Below are positions 33,818 through 44,070 of a stretch of DNA of 64,000 nucleotides, one piece after another (positions within the stretch are counted from its first letter, which is position 1; every line of letters starts with the position of its first letter). The notes beneath the pieces were generated by a model. It did no database searches. It was not told the DNA's origin and was given only the letters and a program-made list of their open reading frames with translations. The DNA is from Dioszegia crocea (Eukaryota > Basidiomycota > Tremellomycetes > Tremellales > Bulleribasidiaceae). The position numbers and the translations under genes were made by a program. The DNA lies in contig BCKK01000003.1 of NCBI GenBank assembly GCA_001600615.1, forward strand, positions 1,066,500 to 1,130,499, read 5' to 3'.

Positions 33818-34118
33818 GGTCCAGATGATAGGATCCACAGGATGTATGTTGATGGAAGACCCCAAGCAAGGTTGACAGGCATGTTCAAGAGAAATTTGCT
33901 GCTGTGGGGACCCCGTATTGACAATTTACGTAACCCCCCTCTGCGGCGTCATCATGGCGCCGAGCTGGCTGAGAAGAACATCTATCATCACATCTATATA
34001 GTCTAACTAATCCTAATACTCAAGCGAGAGGCTCAAACAGTAGATTATACCGCGAACTTGCGGGGATAATAATCGACTGTAGAAGTATGGCCAAGATCGA
34101 AAGATAGTGTCCTTCAGT
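33818..34118. other. Divergent promoter between DBP8 and the dysferlin-domain peroxin
   Basis: 301 bp; no recognisable element beyond an A/T-richer core near 33960-34030. Confidence 0.4.
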
Positions 34119-36240
34119 ATGAGTCCATCCGCTGCCACCACTTCTTCGGCTATAGCCAAGGCTACCGACCCGCCTCATCCACCACCCTCCGATATCGTCT
34201 CATCTCTCCCTGCACCTATAGTAAGACTTCTGATAGTGCTCGGCCCGCCAATCGCCTGGCTCCGAATAGCCATCGAGGTACTCTCATGGAAAGCTGGACG
34301 GCGTGTCGAAAGCTGGATGGTGGTTGGGGCTTGGTGGGGGATTTGCCTAGGCGCAGGGCATGCTTTCAAGTGAGCATCCAAGCCCTCTAGAGCTCATAGT
34401 ATAGGTACCTTCTACCCGTGGCGATCTTTCTACCTCTCTTCCCAATTGATCGCCTTCGTCTGCCACAAGTATCGCAAAATACTAAAACACCTCCTCCGCC
34501 AATCTCCACACCTGCCCAGCCGTCAACCCAGGACACGCTCCTCCACACCCTATCCGACATCCATACCGTTATCGCACTCTTACCTCCTTCACCCGCCAAG
34601 CAGGTCGAAGGGCTATACGAGCGATTTGCAGGTCTAGGCCACGCACGCTTGACACGGGGATTCGTCATCCTATGGTCCACATGGCTTGCTCTAGGCTGGA
34701 TAGTGGGCTATCGAGCCCTGCTAGCCATACTGGGCAGCATCATCCTTCTACTCCCCTCACCATCATTTGCACAACTTATTCACCTACTTTCGAAATCCCT
34801 CGTCGTTCGGCGGACCGTCGCTTTGCTCTTCCTGCTCACGTTCGGGTCACCCCCTGAACAGAGCATCAACTTTGATCTTTCCTTCTCAGTCTCGAGCTGG
34901 GTTCGAGGCAAGTGGGCTGCGAGTCGAAGACCCAGTCTAGCTTTGGCGTTCAAGCCCAAGGTCGATGTCTCGTCAGAGAATGCGGGAGCGTCAGCGATTG
35001 TCGATGATGAGGAAGCGGAGCAGGCCGGAGAGCCCATCTACTTCAAATTTGAGGTGCACGAGAATCAGAGATGGTGGATGGGGCTTGACTGGACGAGCGC
35101 TTTGCTCCCGCAAGAACGGCCAAGCTGGTAAGTTTACCGCCGACCTCTTGAATGTGTCAGAAGCTGATTTTGCAGGTGTGATTCTCACTTGCTTCCAGCA
35201 TCACCTCCTCCAAGCTTCCCCTTACCCCCTTCCTCTTCCATCACACTTCCCGCTCCTACCGCGTCCGATCCCAATGCAACTGTCGAACGCACCGCGACGT
35301 GGAAATGGCTAGATGATGATTGGTCTATAACACGCGCAGGGCCTGGGCAGACATCATCACCTGCGATCCCTGCCCCAAATACCATACCCAGCCACTCCAC
35401 AGGCCAATCGGAGGGATACGCTCTCCCACAAAGTCCCGTCAGATCGACCACGGCCCATTCAGCGACAAATCCAGCAGACGACACCAGTCTCAGCGCCACT
35501 GCTCGAGCCCATGCCATAGCCGAGCAGGCATTTACGAAGGGTCTTGAGCGCTTCAAGGCGCGGACAACTGCAGCTCCGGCAACTGGTGGGAGTCCAAGAG
35601 GAAGTGTGGAGATCAGTCGGGATCGGAGTGCGAGTCAGGCGAGCGATGATTTCCAGGGTGGGGTCGAAGGGTTGCCAGCGAGTGTGTCAGCTGGAGTGTT
35701 GAATAGCGGAGAGACGATATGTGAGAAGGACGATGCGACTGATGTGGATGGGTGGGTGTATGGAGATAATAAATGGGAGAGTACAGGACCGAAGGGTGGG
35801 CTTGGTAGAGTGAGTTTTCCACCTCGGACATAGGGAGAAAGCTTATCGTCTAGTTCACGAGACGACGGAGATGGCAGCGAAGAGCTATTTGCACCGAGAC
35901 AATCGAGCGAATACCTTCCGCCCCCAATTCCACCGCTCCGTCACACCCGGCTCCAGTCACTTCACTGGTCGAAAAGCTGGCAGGCCTTCCCATACCACTG
36001 CCCATCACGCCTCTGAAAGCCTTGCCGACACTTTCCACCGAGCCTGAAATAGCCACTGCAAGGCGGAACTCGTCACTCAGTCCCACGAGGGATAGACGGC
36101 CGTCATCATCCCTTAGCGTCGACAGGAGTTCTGTCGGAGAGAAGGAGGGGGTATTGATGCCGGGATCCCCGGGCTCGGCGGGGAGGGATGATGTGCTGAG
36201 ACAGCGATTGAAGAAGGCGATGGGGAATGCAGGAGGGTAG
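34119..36240 (+). CDS. Dysferlin-domain peroxin (PEX23/PEX30 family), ER/peroxisome membrane
   Basis: Family members shape ER subdomains from which peroxisomes and lipid droplets form and control peroxisome number. Seen: ATG 34119, a Pro/Thr-rich start, then membrane helices (IVRLLIVLGPPIAWLRIAI; VVGAWWGICLGAG; YLLPVAIFLPLF; FVILWSTWLALGWIVG; LLAILGSIILLL; VALLFLLTF). The dysferlin N half is VHENQRWWMGLDWTSALLP with QERPSWCD. The C half is TWKWLDDDWSI, then DVDGWVYGDNKWE and FTRRRRWQRRA across the intron 35814-35870. A Ser/Pro-rich tail ends at TAG 36238-36240. Introns: 34372-34405, about 35129-35175 and 35814-35870. The paired Trp-rich repeats and reticulon-like membrane part are diagnostic of the family; which of PEX23/24/30 it matches cannot be settled here. 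Confidence 0.87.
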
Positions 36241-36379
36241 ATGTAGCTCGATGCAATACAAAAGAAACCTCTTGATGTCGTACGGAACTACCAGAGTCTC
36301 CATTGAGAGTATACTAAATATAAGGCCAGCCTATGCCCAGAAAACAAATAAGCGAGTTCTACAACATCCCCACAAAGCT

Positions 36380-37637
36380 TCAAGCTTGCGGGACCTGCGT
36401 CGTCATTCTCCCATACACCCTCATATGCCTCAATTTCGTTCCCTCATGAGTGGCTCCCGCTGCGCCAGAGACTCCACGTCTGGCAGGTCGCTTCTTTCGC
36501 CGGCACCGTCCAGCAGTGGTAGACGTCGGAATAGACGCGACTCGAGCGTTGGTGTTGCCCGCTGCAGCCGCGCTGCTCGTGGTTGAGACGGGGGCCGGAA
36601 GGGGATGAGACATATTCGTAGTCGGACCTCCAGGTCCGACGCCCGCCCACAGATCGGTCTGTGCACCATTCATATACCCGTAATCCCCGTTATCTGCCGC
36701 TGTCAGTGACTGTATACGTTGAGAAATGACGAAGCTTACAGAAAGGAGGATCCATATACGCCTGATGATTGTTGTTCCTCTCCGCCTGTAACCAGTAGTG
36801 GGGCTGCTTGGCACCGACAGTACAATTGCTGATGTCTTGGGGGTAATGGCACTTGTTGGCAGTTTTGGCTGGGAGGATCAGCGATACTCTAATTCGCTCT
36901 CTAAACCTGGACTTACGAGGAGGAATCGCTCTTGTCCCCGTCGCGCCCGTGACATTACACCGGTAATTCAAGACGTAGTTCTGCTCGCTGCCTGCCAGCG
37001 TACTATGGATCCAACCCCACTGACAATGACACCCGCCAGGCGGACACGGTGGTAGATCCGCCGGGATCTGGAAATCGACATGCTTGAACCAAGGGCAAGT
37101 GTAATTGGTACTAATGACCGCAAAGTCCTCAGGGACAAGATCATGCGGATCCGACTTGTAGGCAATGGAAAGACCACACCCCTTGACGTCCTTGACTTGA
37201 GGTAAGGGTGTGTTCCATTTATCGTCCGTGTGCATCGCGCCGATCCCGCCGGTATTGGGATCATCGCCGTCGCATGCGAAAATACCGGTTTGTTGAGACG
37301 GGACGACTCCGTATGATGTCAATGCCTTGTTACAGGCTACTTGGCCGTGGTAGGTCCCGCCAGCGGGGAGATTCATGTATTTGCCGGGGGCGGGGGGACG
37401 GTTGATGTATCCGTGGAACCACCATGAGGAGAAGGGGAGATTTTCGAGGGGTGTTACAGGCTCGTTCTGGTTGACGTCTTTCGGATCGAAGCTGAGGGTT
37501 ATCAGCGTCGTGTGTGAGTATCACAGAGTCCTTTCGACGAGAGGGTGGACTCACCCATACATAGCCTCGTCCCACAGTGCGATATGCGCGCTGGCTTGGA
37601 TAGCAAGCAGAGCCAGGGCCAACCCTGTCGTCTTCAT
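36380..37637 (-). CDS. AA14-type lytic polysaccharide monooxygenase (secreted)
   Basis: Copper enzyme that oxidatively cuts plant polysaccharides; founding AA14 members act on xylan coating cellulose. Seen: MKTTGLALALLAIQASA is a signal peptide, and cleavage leaves His as residue 1 (HIALWDEAMYGFD), as required for the copper histidine brace. Further conserved pieces: FSSWWFHGYINRPP, FPAGG-like LPAGGTYHGQVACNKALTSYG, AMHTDDKW, GCGLSIAYKSD, DFAVISTNYTCPWF, PPCPPGGCHCQWGWIHS, NYRCNVTG and AKQPHYWLQAERNN, all in AA14 order, with an even set of cysteines. Introns near 37552-37494, 36920-36873 and 36736-36694. After the catalytic part comes a Thr/Ser/Ala linker and an unusual Arg/Lys-rich end (RCRRKKRPARR). 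No cellulose-binding module or GPI signal. Confidence 0.85.
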
Positions 37638-38210
37638 ACCGGAAAGCATCTCTTTGAAGCTTCCGTAGCTGAGAGGTACTCCAAGGGAGTGAGGGTGGGG
37701 GCGATTGTGCTGGATTTAGACGTTGGGGTATGTCTCGAACCAGTCGAGTTGGGTATATTCAAATGAGTGTGATGCCGAGTCCGATAAGAAGACCAGTGAA
37801 GTACGATCGCAGATAGAGATCTCTACTACTCATCCTTCGTCCTCTTTGTTGTCCCACGTACGTCCTTTTGTCAATCAACCAAAGAGCCGCCTGGTCGAAC
37901 ATGAAACACCTCCCAAAGACAGGGGTAGATCCGGAAGGTTTGAACGGTTTGGCAATCCGCCTCTCTCTCCTTTGGAGACTTCAATGACCGGATTTCGACT
38001 GTGTGCCTCGCATGACTATCTCATCGAGTCTGAGCAGCTTGAACGACGCGTGTATTATGCTAGATGGTGGAGATGGGTGTAGGTCAAACATGACTGGAGG
38101 GTTGTTGTCCTTTCAAATTCCCTCATTTGGCAATTATCAATGTCCGTGCGATGCGTTTCATGTAACGCGTCCTCGTACGTAACGCTCGCTCGCCCTTGGA
38201 AATTCTCGCG
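37638..38210. other. Divergent promoter between the AA14 and SET-domain genes
   Basis: 573 bp; no reading frame or repeat I would support. Confidence 0.45.
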
Positions 38211-38918
38211 ATGTCAGATGGGACCATACCAACTCCCCTAGACGTCCCGAACATGCCTCCTCGGCCTCCTCACGATGCCCAACCTCCCCCAAACTGGCCC
38301 GAGACCGTCCAATACCTCATAAAACCCCGTCTTTCGGCTTCATTCCCTGCTCAACTGATTCCACTCATCACCTCCCCCTCATCTCCGAAATTCACACCCC
38401 ATCCTTCGACCCACCCCGCTCACGTCACCATCAAGCGAATCACTACCGTTGGACATCCAGCCTGTGGTCAAAATGGACTATTCGCTCGATCAAAGATTCC
38501 AGGCGGGAGTCTAGTCGTGCCGTATTTGGGGATAATACACGCTTCCTACAATCCTGAAGCTTCGGTATCTCCGCCTACACTTCCGGCGGGACTATTAGAC
38601 GCAGGCGCAGAGCACGCAAAGAGTGACTATGACCTATCGCTTCTTCGGATCTCAGCATCCGATCCTCGCAATCCATTTCCAGGCGTCCATGTCTCAATTG
38701 GAGTAGACGCGGATAAGAGCGGGAATGCGGGGCGGATGGTTAATGATTATCGGGGCGTAGCGGGTCAGCCCAATGCGGAGTTCAGAGTGGGAAGAGGTGA
38801 AGGAGGTGATATGCGTATGGAATTGTGGAGCTTGAAAGAAGGGGTAAAGAAGGGGGATGAGGTGTTGGTCAGTTATGGTAAGGGGTGGTGGGCGGACAGA
38901 AGAGCTGGAGGCGGTTGA
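38211..38918 (+). CDS. SET-domain protein (putative lysine methyltransferase), 235 aa, intronless
   Basis: Seen: a Pro-rich N-terminus (about 25 residues), then a compact SET fold: GQNGLFARSKIPGGSLVVPYLG (the G-x-G start), the D/Y-containing KSDYDLSLL, and the pseudoknot region GNAGRMVNDYRGVAGQPNAEFR, which replaces the usual RFINHS/C..N. It ends GDEVLVSYGKGWW, giving the catalytic Tyr. No pre-SET or post-SET cysteine clusters are present, which is typical of the small SET proteins of fungi whose substrates are unknown. The start at 38211 is the first ATG of the frame. Methyltransferase activity is inferred from the fold only; the target could be histone or non-histone. The gene converges on the minus-strand gene at 38984 with 65 bp between stops. 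Confidence 0.75.
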   Translation: MSDGTIPTPLDVPNMPPRPPHDAQPPPNWPETVQYLIKPRLSASFPAQLIPLITSPSSPKFTPHPSTHPAHVTIKRITTVGHPACGQNGLFARSKIPGGSLVVPYLGIIHASYNPEASVSPPTLPAGLLDAGAEHAKSDYDLSLLRISASDPRNPFPGVHVSIGVDADKSGNAGRMVNDYRGVAGQPNAEFRVGRGEGGDMRMELWSLKEGVKKGDEVLVSYGKGWWADRRAGGG

Positions 38919-38983
38919 TGACGAGATCCGAAAGCTACAACTGTCTACCTGGACACAAGTGTTACGGCCGTCTTGGCGGACAT

Positions 38984-40353
38984 TCAGCACCACTCCCATC
39001 GCCATCCTCCGTGATCCCCCTCGGTATCGCCCTCCTTGAAGGCTGGGCGCGCCCATTCTCCCCGCCCGCATCGCCTCCGCTTCATATAAGACACCAGTTC
39101 CGGGTTGGCATCGAAGACGAGTTGGAAATCCGGAGAGTGTATATCGTCCTCGGATCGCTCTACTCATGGTCAGCTTCTTCACGTCACCGATACTTGGGAG
39201 GGTGTGATAACTGACCGTATTCAGAGACAACTCCTATCGCTTCTGCACCTAACATCCAGCTCAGCCCATCTATCAACTTGATTCGTTTTTGGCGGGACTG
39301 CGACGGTACGAAGCTATCTGTTGAAGGGACAGTGTCAGTGTTTGGGGGAGGTAGGACGGGGAGAGAGCTGGTCGCGTCTAGGCTTGGCTCGAGGAGGATT
39401 AGCTGGGTTTTGGGTCTGTGGGATTAGCGGGAGTTGCGGACTCGGCAAGGGTGCCAGGAGAATTTACCTTGACGCATCCGTTGCAGAGAAATGATCCACC
39501 GCTGAGCGACCAGCCGCTAGCAAATCCAAATAATCAGACAGCTTGGTACTACGGACTTGAGTTCAGGCTAATAACCCTTCATCAGACTCGCGATTGGAGC
39601 TTACCACTTCTTGAATCGCAATCGTGGTTCCGCCGTTTGACCCATGCCTCCCATAAAGTCTCCCATATCATCATCAGGCACGATGTTCTCGTCCGCCCCT
39701 TCCCATTCCATCAACAGCGCCGCCATGTCCCAGAGAATGACGAGTCCTGGTGGACTATCCAGACTGAACGAGCTGTCCATCCCTGGCGTGTGGTCTGTAG
39801 CCTTCTTTGAGGTCAGAAGGGACAGGAGTAGCGTGAGGTGGGCGGGCGAAGGGCAATACCTAGACATGGACTCAGCATCTCATGTCCCGCATCACAAAAG
39901 AGGGACATACCGCACGTCCACCCGTTTTAGCCGCTCGACAACATTATAGTCCGACCCATGATCTCTCATCCAGTCCTCATCTTCATCCTGAAGTGCCTGG
40001 TAGGACTCGTCTTTCCGCCCAGTGATAAGTAAGACTCGTTCAGGCCGACTTCGCTTCCTTCTTCCAGGCCCAAATCCGCTTGGAGGCTCTTCCACGCTTG
40101 CTACCTGCCGCGATGCCTCGGACAAGCGATCACGACCTCCAATAGCCGATAGGATAGATTCGTACTCGGGTAGATCAGACAGAGCTAGCCAATTGAGCGC
40201 GAGGTGTAGAGGGGTGGTTGGGGGCAGGGGACCAAGGATGGCTGCTGATGGCGATGGCAGGGCGTGGGAGGGGCCGAGTTGCGGCTCGATTTGCGGAGCC
40301 AGAAGGGCCGAAGTGGGGATATAGATGGGACTCGGGGTGACTGGGACCGGCAT
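38984..40353 (-). CDS. Unidentified protein; possible RecA-fold/Shu-like DNA repair factor
   Basis: Not recognised with confidence. Seen: start MPVPVTPSPIYIPTS; exon 1 ends RLKRVDVR near 39913, then YCPSPAHLTLLLSLL and a buried strand GLVILWDMAALLMEWEG. After splicing come GGSFLCNGCVK, LILLEPSLD, LIDGLSWMLGAEAIGVV and the end SPDFQLVFDANPELVSYMKR, with TGA at 38984-38986. Exon 1 has a strand RVLLITGRKDESY resembling the core of RecA/Rad51 paralogs, and the alternating hydrophobic strands separated by helices would suit such a fold without a Walker motif, as in Shu complex subunits. This is inference from pattern only. Exon ends in 39400-39620 were chosen by phase and remain tentative. Confidence 0.5.
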
Positions 40354-40547
40354 CCTCGGTTTTGGGACTGGGTATATGAGGTGGAAGAGTGAAGATGACT
40401 TTGGCGGGCGAGGTTCGAGAGGTGTCTCAGGTGGTCACGTGACGACCGGCCCGTCTATCCGCGAAAAGCCGGCTGGACCAACTTCTGAGCTTCGCGATTG
40501 ACCATATCATCGCAAAGACTCATTATCCTGATATCTGCCTGAACAAG

Positions 40548-41105
40548 ATGGGAAGTGAGTATCTGGACCCTGGCTGATGGTTTGGCACAATCATCAAGCG
40601 CTAACTCCTGGGCAGAAATCGTACATATCGTCCTGTGGAAACTCCGCAAAGCAGCCAACGAGGAGGCCCTCGTCCAGGCTAAACAGTCCATTGCAGCGTT
40701 AAAGACCGTTCCTGGGCCTGAAACTGTATGTATCTCAACTCCATACAATCCAAATATCAACTGGGAAATTCCTTTCCTTCGCGGGCGCCAGCTGATCGCA
40801 ATAGATGCAACTTGGTCCCCCATTGATCGACGCCCGCGCCAAGGGATACGACTGGGGTGAGCTGCCTGCTGAGCTCCCTTTCTGCAATTACAAGCTGATC
40901 AGCCCGCAGGACTGTACTCCGTCTTCTCTTCTGCCAAGGCTCTACAGGAGTATGCCGTCTCCGAGGCCCACGTCAAGGTGGTCAAGGAGAACGTGGGGCC
41001 AAATGTCGAAGGTGCGTCTAACAGCGGATTACCGTATTGTAATTGTCAAGAGATCAAGCTGACAAGGCAGAGGTCTTGGCGTACGACTTTGAAATTGAGG
41101 CTTAG
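40548..41105 (+). CDS. Stress-responsive A/B barrel (Dabb) domain protein, 101 aa
   Basis: Seen: exons 40548-40554, 40616-40725, 40805-40856, 40910-41011 and 41071-41105 total 306 nt in frame. The protein is one Dabb domain: KIVHIVLWKLR (first strand with the conserved His), ALKTVPGPET, GPPLIDARAKGYDWGLYSVF, and EAHVKVVKENVGPNVEEVLAYDFEIEA with the family's signature HxxVVKE helix. Established: Dabb proteins are small dimeric ferredoxin-like barrels; plant members are stress-induced, while fungal ones are mostly uncharacterised and some are related to polyketide cyclases. The first exon encodes only two residues and a base, so gene finders can easily miss the start. It converges on PEX2 with 37 bp between stops. 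Confidence 0.88.
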
Positions 41106-41142
41106 ACAGCTAGATTGGGCATGCAGAAACATCAAGCAGACC

Positions 41143-42705
41143 CTATGTTTCCACCTCGTCAACCATCCCCGCTTCGGAAAGCGGCTTCTCTTTTGCAGGC
41201 TCCGCTCCAACGCGCCAAGCCTTACTGACGTTCCCACCGCACCTCAGACACTCCCACGTTTCTTGCTCAGCCCCCTTGGGTACCTTGTCATCCGAGCTCC
41301 CTTCTACATTTCCCATTCCACCCTTCTCCTTGCGTCGCCTGTTGACGGCTTCATGGTGCTTGAACAGCTCCTCCCCAATGCAATAATAGCACCACCTGCA
41401 CCCGCCCCAACAGTCCGTCTGGCCAGGGACGAAGATCCTCGTCTCTTCCTGACCCGCACTGAGCCCTGGATCTTCCTGCCCCGAACCTGAGATGGGCGGG
41501 AGTGATATCCCAGATCCAGCTCCAACGGAGTCCAATGGCCGAGGAACGGCAGTTTGGCGAAGATGACAGATGGGGCATGTCACAAGTGGGAGATTCGCCA
41601 GAGGGCCGATGTGAGCTGTGCTATTGGATTGAGTGGGATCAGACTTGGATTGTTGGGATGGAAGGAGGGGAATAGAAGCGTAGTCTATCTTCTGAGGGCG
41701 GATGAGGAGGGCAGAAATGGGATTGAGGATTGTTGACGGGGACAAAAAGGCAGGCACGGGCGGTAAGCGTGGGATTGAGAACATCATGAACTCCTGTATC
41801 TGGTCAATTTCTTCGTCCCGATAATACCTAACGGAGATGACTGACCGTAAACGCGCTCCAAACCAGTTGACGATTCATGAACTCGTACGATACCAGCTTT
41901 TGCAAATGTGCCGAAGCTGGAACAAGCCTTAGTCGGAGGATCCTCATGAGAAGAGAGGGATACCTGTGGGCTCAGCTCCTGTCCGCTTCTGTTTGCGTTC
42001 CGCGCGTATGCCATAGCTGGTAGAGCGCAGTCTGAGCACTCACCTTCCATCCCATAGGAACGCGCCCCACCCTGCCAATTCCCAGATACGCGCACACTCT
42101 TCCAGCCTCACAATTACTTTCCAAGCTTTCCGCCTCCAGTCGTGCGAAGGAAGATCAGGCCACTGTTGCGATAATGCTCGATTACGAAGACGCGAAAGGA
42201 TGTAGGAGGGGAATATAGGCGGATGGAGGAGCAGGTAGAGTAGAAGTAGTCTTCGCGGTGCTGAGCAGCGTCAGCTTGCATCTTGGGGTCCCGAGACAGG
42301 CTCAAGTGCCGAGCTCACCTTTTGCAGAACTGCCATCTCGCCGATCATGGATCATCTTGAGGTTCTGAAGTGTTGCGCCGGGGCTTGAACCGCCCATGGG
42401 AGCAAGGTACGACAGTCGGAAGACGATCAATTTCATAATCAGGCTGATTTCAGGCTTGAAGTCTACGCCGAGATTGCTCTGATCTGATAAGCTTGACGAC
42501 GATAGATATACTCCAGTACGCGAATGAGACAGCTCACGCGTATATTCCCCATACTCCGCTCAATCTTCTCAGCTAACATACCCACCAAACCCTCATCGAG
42601 CTCCTCGGCATCAACCTGGCTCACTCGAGGCGCGGAGGGTAAAAGTCGGTACGGCTCTGGCAGGCGAGACGTCGTGGCGTCCTCTGGACCTGGTCGAGCG
42701 TCCAT
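41143..42705 (-). CDS. PEX2: PEX2-type RING peroxin (peroxisomal E3 ligase subunit)
   Basis: One of three RING peroxins forming the channel and ubiquitin ligase that recycles the import receptor PEX5. Seen: start MDARPGPEDATTSRL (42705), helix VDAEELDEGLVGMLAEKIE, then the conserved membrane-embedded region PEISLIMKLIVFRLSYL and GATLQNLKM typical of the PEX2/10/12 N-terminal domain. The last exon (41787 down to 41143) has MMFSIPRLPPVPAFLSPST and a C-terminal RING: CPICHLRQ, a long Gly/Ser insert, then CWGGCRWCYYC and WECLRCG. The RING is complete enough to bind two zincs, unlike PEX12. The insert between the first and second cysteine pairs is longer than usual. Several junctions between 42480 and 41790 are approximate. 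Confidence 0.82.
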
Positions 42706-42960
42706 CTTGCCAGTACAGAGCGGTCTATCGTTGTCCCCAAGCTATGAGTGTTTTTGAGGAATGTGTTGTCGGGTCACATCGCGGCTTTTTAACCGGGAAA
42801 TCAAAATTGACGCACGGGCATGAATGTCCTCACGTGACTGCCTACCTCTAAGATCGCGTACCCTTTGGAATCCCTCTTCCGTTCATACACCCTTCAAGCA
42901 CAGCAGATATGGCCATTACCCTCGACTACAACACAGCTACGAGCTCTTCAAAGTCAGCTG

Positions 42961-43869
42961 ATGACCGCGGACAGCAACAGCGAAAGAGCGGGAGCTGACT
43001 ATGCCAGACATATCCCGGACCCTCCAGGACACCTCGCTCGTCTGTCCATAAGAGAAGCTGCCAAGGTCAGCTAAGCGACTCGCGCGATCTGCTCAATCGA
43101 ATGGATAGCTGATGCGGATCACAGAAAGAACTTGTGTCAAAACCTGACGAGAACGCGATTGCGCTCAAGAACAGACGGTCGGATGATCTGAAGATGAAGC
43201 GTGCGTGGGAGCTAGCGTACTCGTGAGTAATCTCTTTAGTCCAGGAATCGTATTCATGGAGTCATGAAGTCTTTATATCGGTCAACCATCCTGGAAATCC
43301 AGACCGGGTCAAGTTGTCGCTGACATATCGCAGCCCCGCCAAAGCTCTCCCAATGCAGGCGATAATGCTCTATTTCTCCGGGTCGGGCGTACAGATCTTT
43401 TCCCTTGGTACTATCTTCATGCTCCTCACTTCACCAATAACAGCCGTCTCCGGCATACTAAGAGGTCAGTATGATCCCCAGGATCCAATCGAGCTCACAG
43501 CTGGCATTGGCGCGTACAAGTCTACAGAATCCAATAGCTGACACTCCACAGCGTTCGAAGCGCTCAGACCAGCACCGTCGACAAATCAGTCCGAGAGCCC
43601 CGCAGAACCATCATATCTCCCCCTGGCCGCCCCAATGGCGGTCTATGTTGCCTGTCAAGGTTTAGTGTGAGTTACATCAGCTACCATAGGCGTGGCGCCT
43701 TGCCCCGCGGCCATATGCACCGGAAGCTGATTATTACAGCTTGGCATTGGGCCTTTGGAAGTGCTGGTCGATGGGTGTGCTGCCATCTGGTCCGGCAGAT
43801 TGGCTGCAATTCGAAACGAGATTGGAGGTGAATTATCTCCCGCGTGTTTTCCGACAGATGGGGATGTAG
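42961..43869 (+). CDS. EMC4: ER membrane protein complex subunit 4
   Basis: Subunit of the EMC insertase that places tail-anchored and multi-pass proteins in the ER membrane. Seen: MTADSNSERAGADYARHIPDPPGH, then over introns 43069-43124 and 43223-43330: RAWELAYSPAKALPMQAIMLYFSGSGVQIFS and LGTIFMLLTSPITAVSGILRAFEALRP. A later exon gives AVYVACQGLVLALGLWKCWSMGVLPSGPADWLQFETRLE, all family hallmarks with two to three membrane helices. It ends at TAG 43867-43869 after VFRQMGM. An ATG at 42909 opens a 29-codon frame (MAITLDYNTATSSSK) that overlaps this start out of frame. It is either an upstream ORF or a true first exon if a 22-nt intron were removed. Confidence 0.85.
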
Positions 43870-44070
43870 CTGATCATGTTAGCCTCCAGAATGGTCCGCA
43901 ATCCGCTCTTTGTCTCTGGGATGACAGTTGGGGTGCATGCATGTTGCCATATGATCTTGGTCTGAGATACGCTACAAACTTTTCTCTCTGATACATCTGG
44001 TTTGAAAAGATCTTCCCAGACTGCTGATACTGCTTCTGTGGATCCGCGCCCTCGCCCCAGTATCAGCAGA

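Noticed and set aside
38694..39230. Minus-strand frame overlapping the SET gene
   Set aside because: The spliced minus gene uses a different frame and ends at 38984; this frame shows no conserved features.
42340..42410. A tRNA-like T-loop (GGTTCAAGCCCC on the minus strand)
   Set aside because: It codes the conserved GGSSPGATLQNLK segment of PEX2 and no acceptor or anticodon stem pairs around it.
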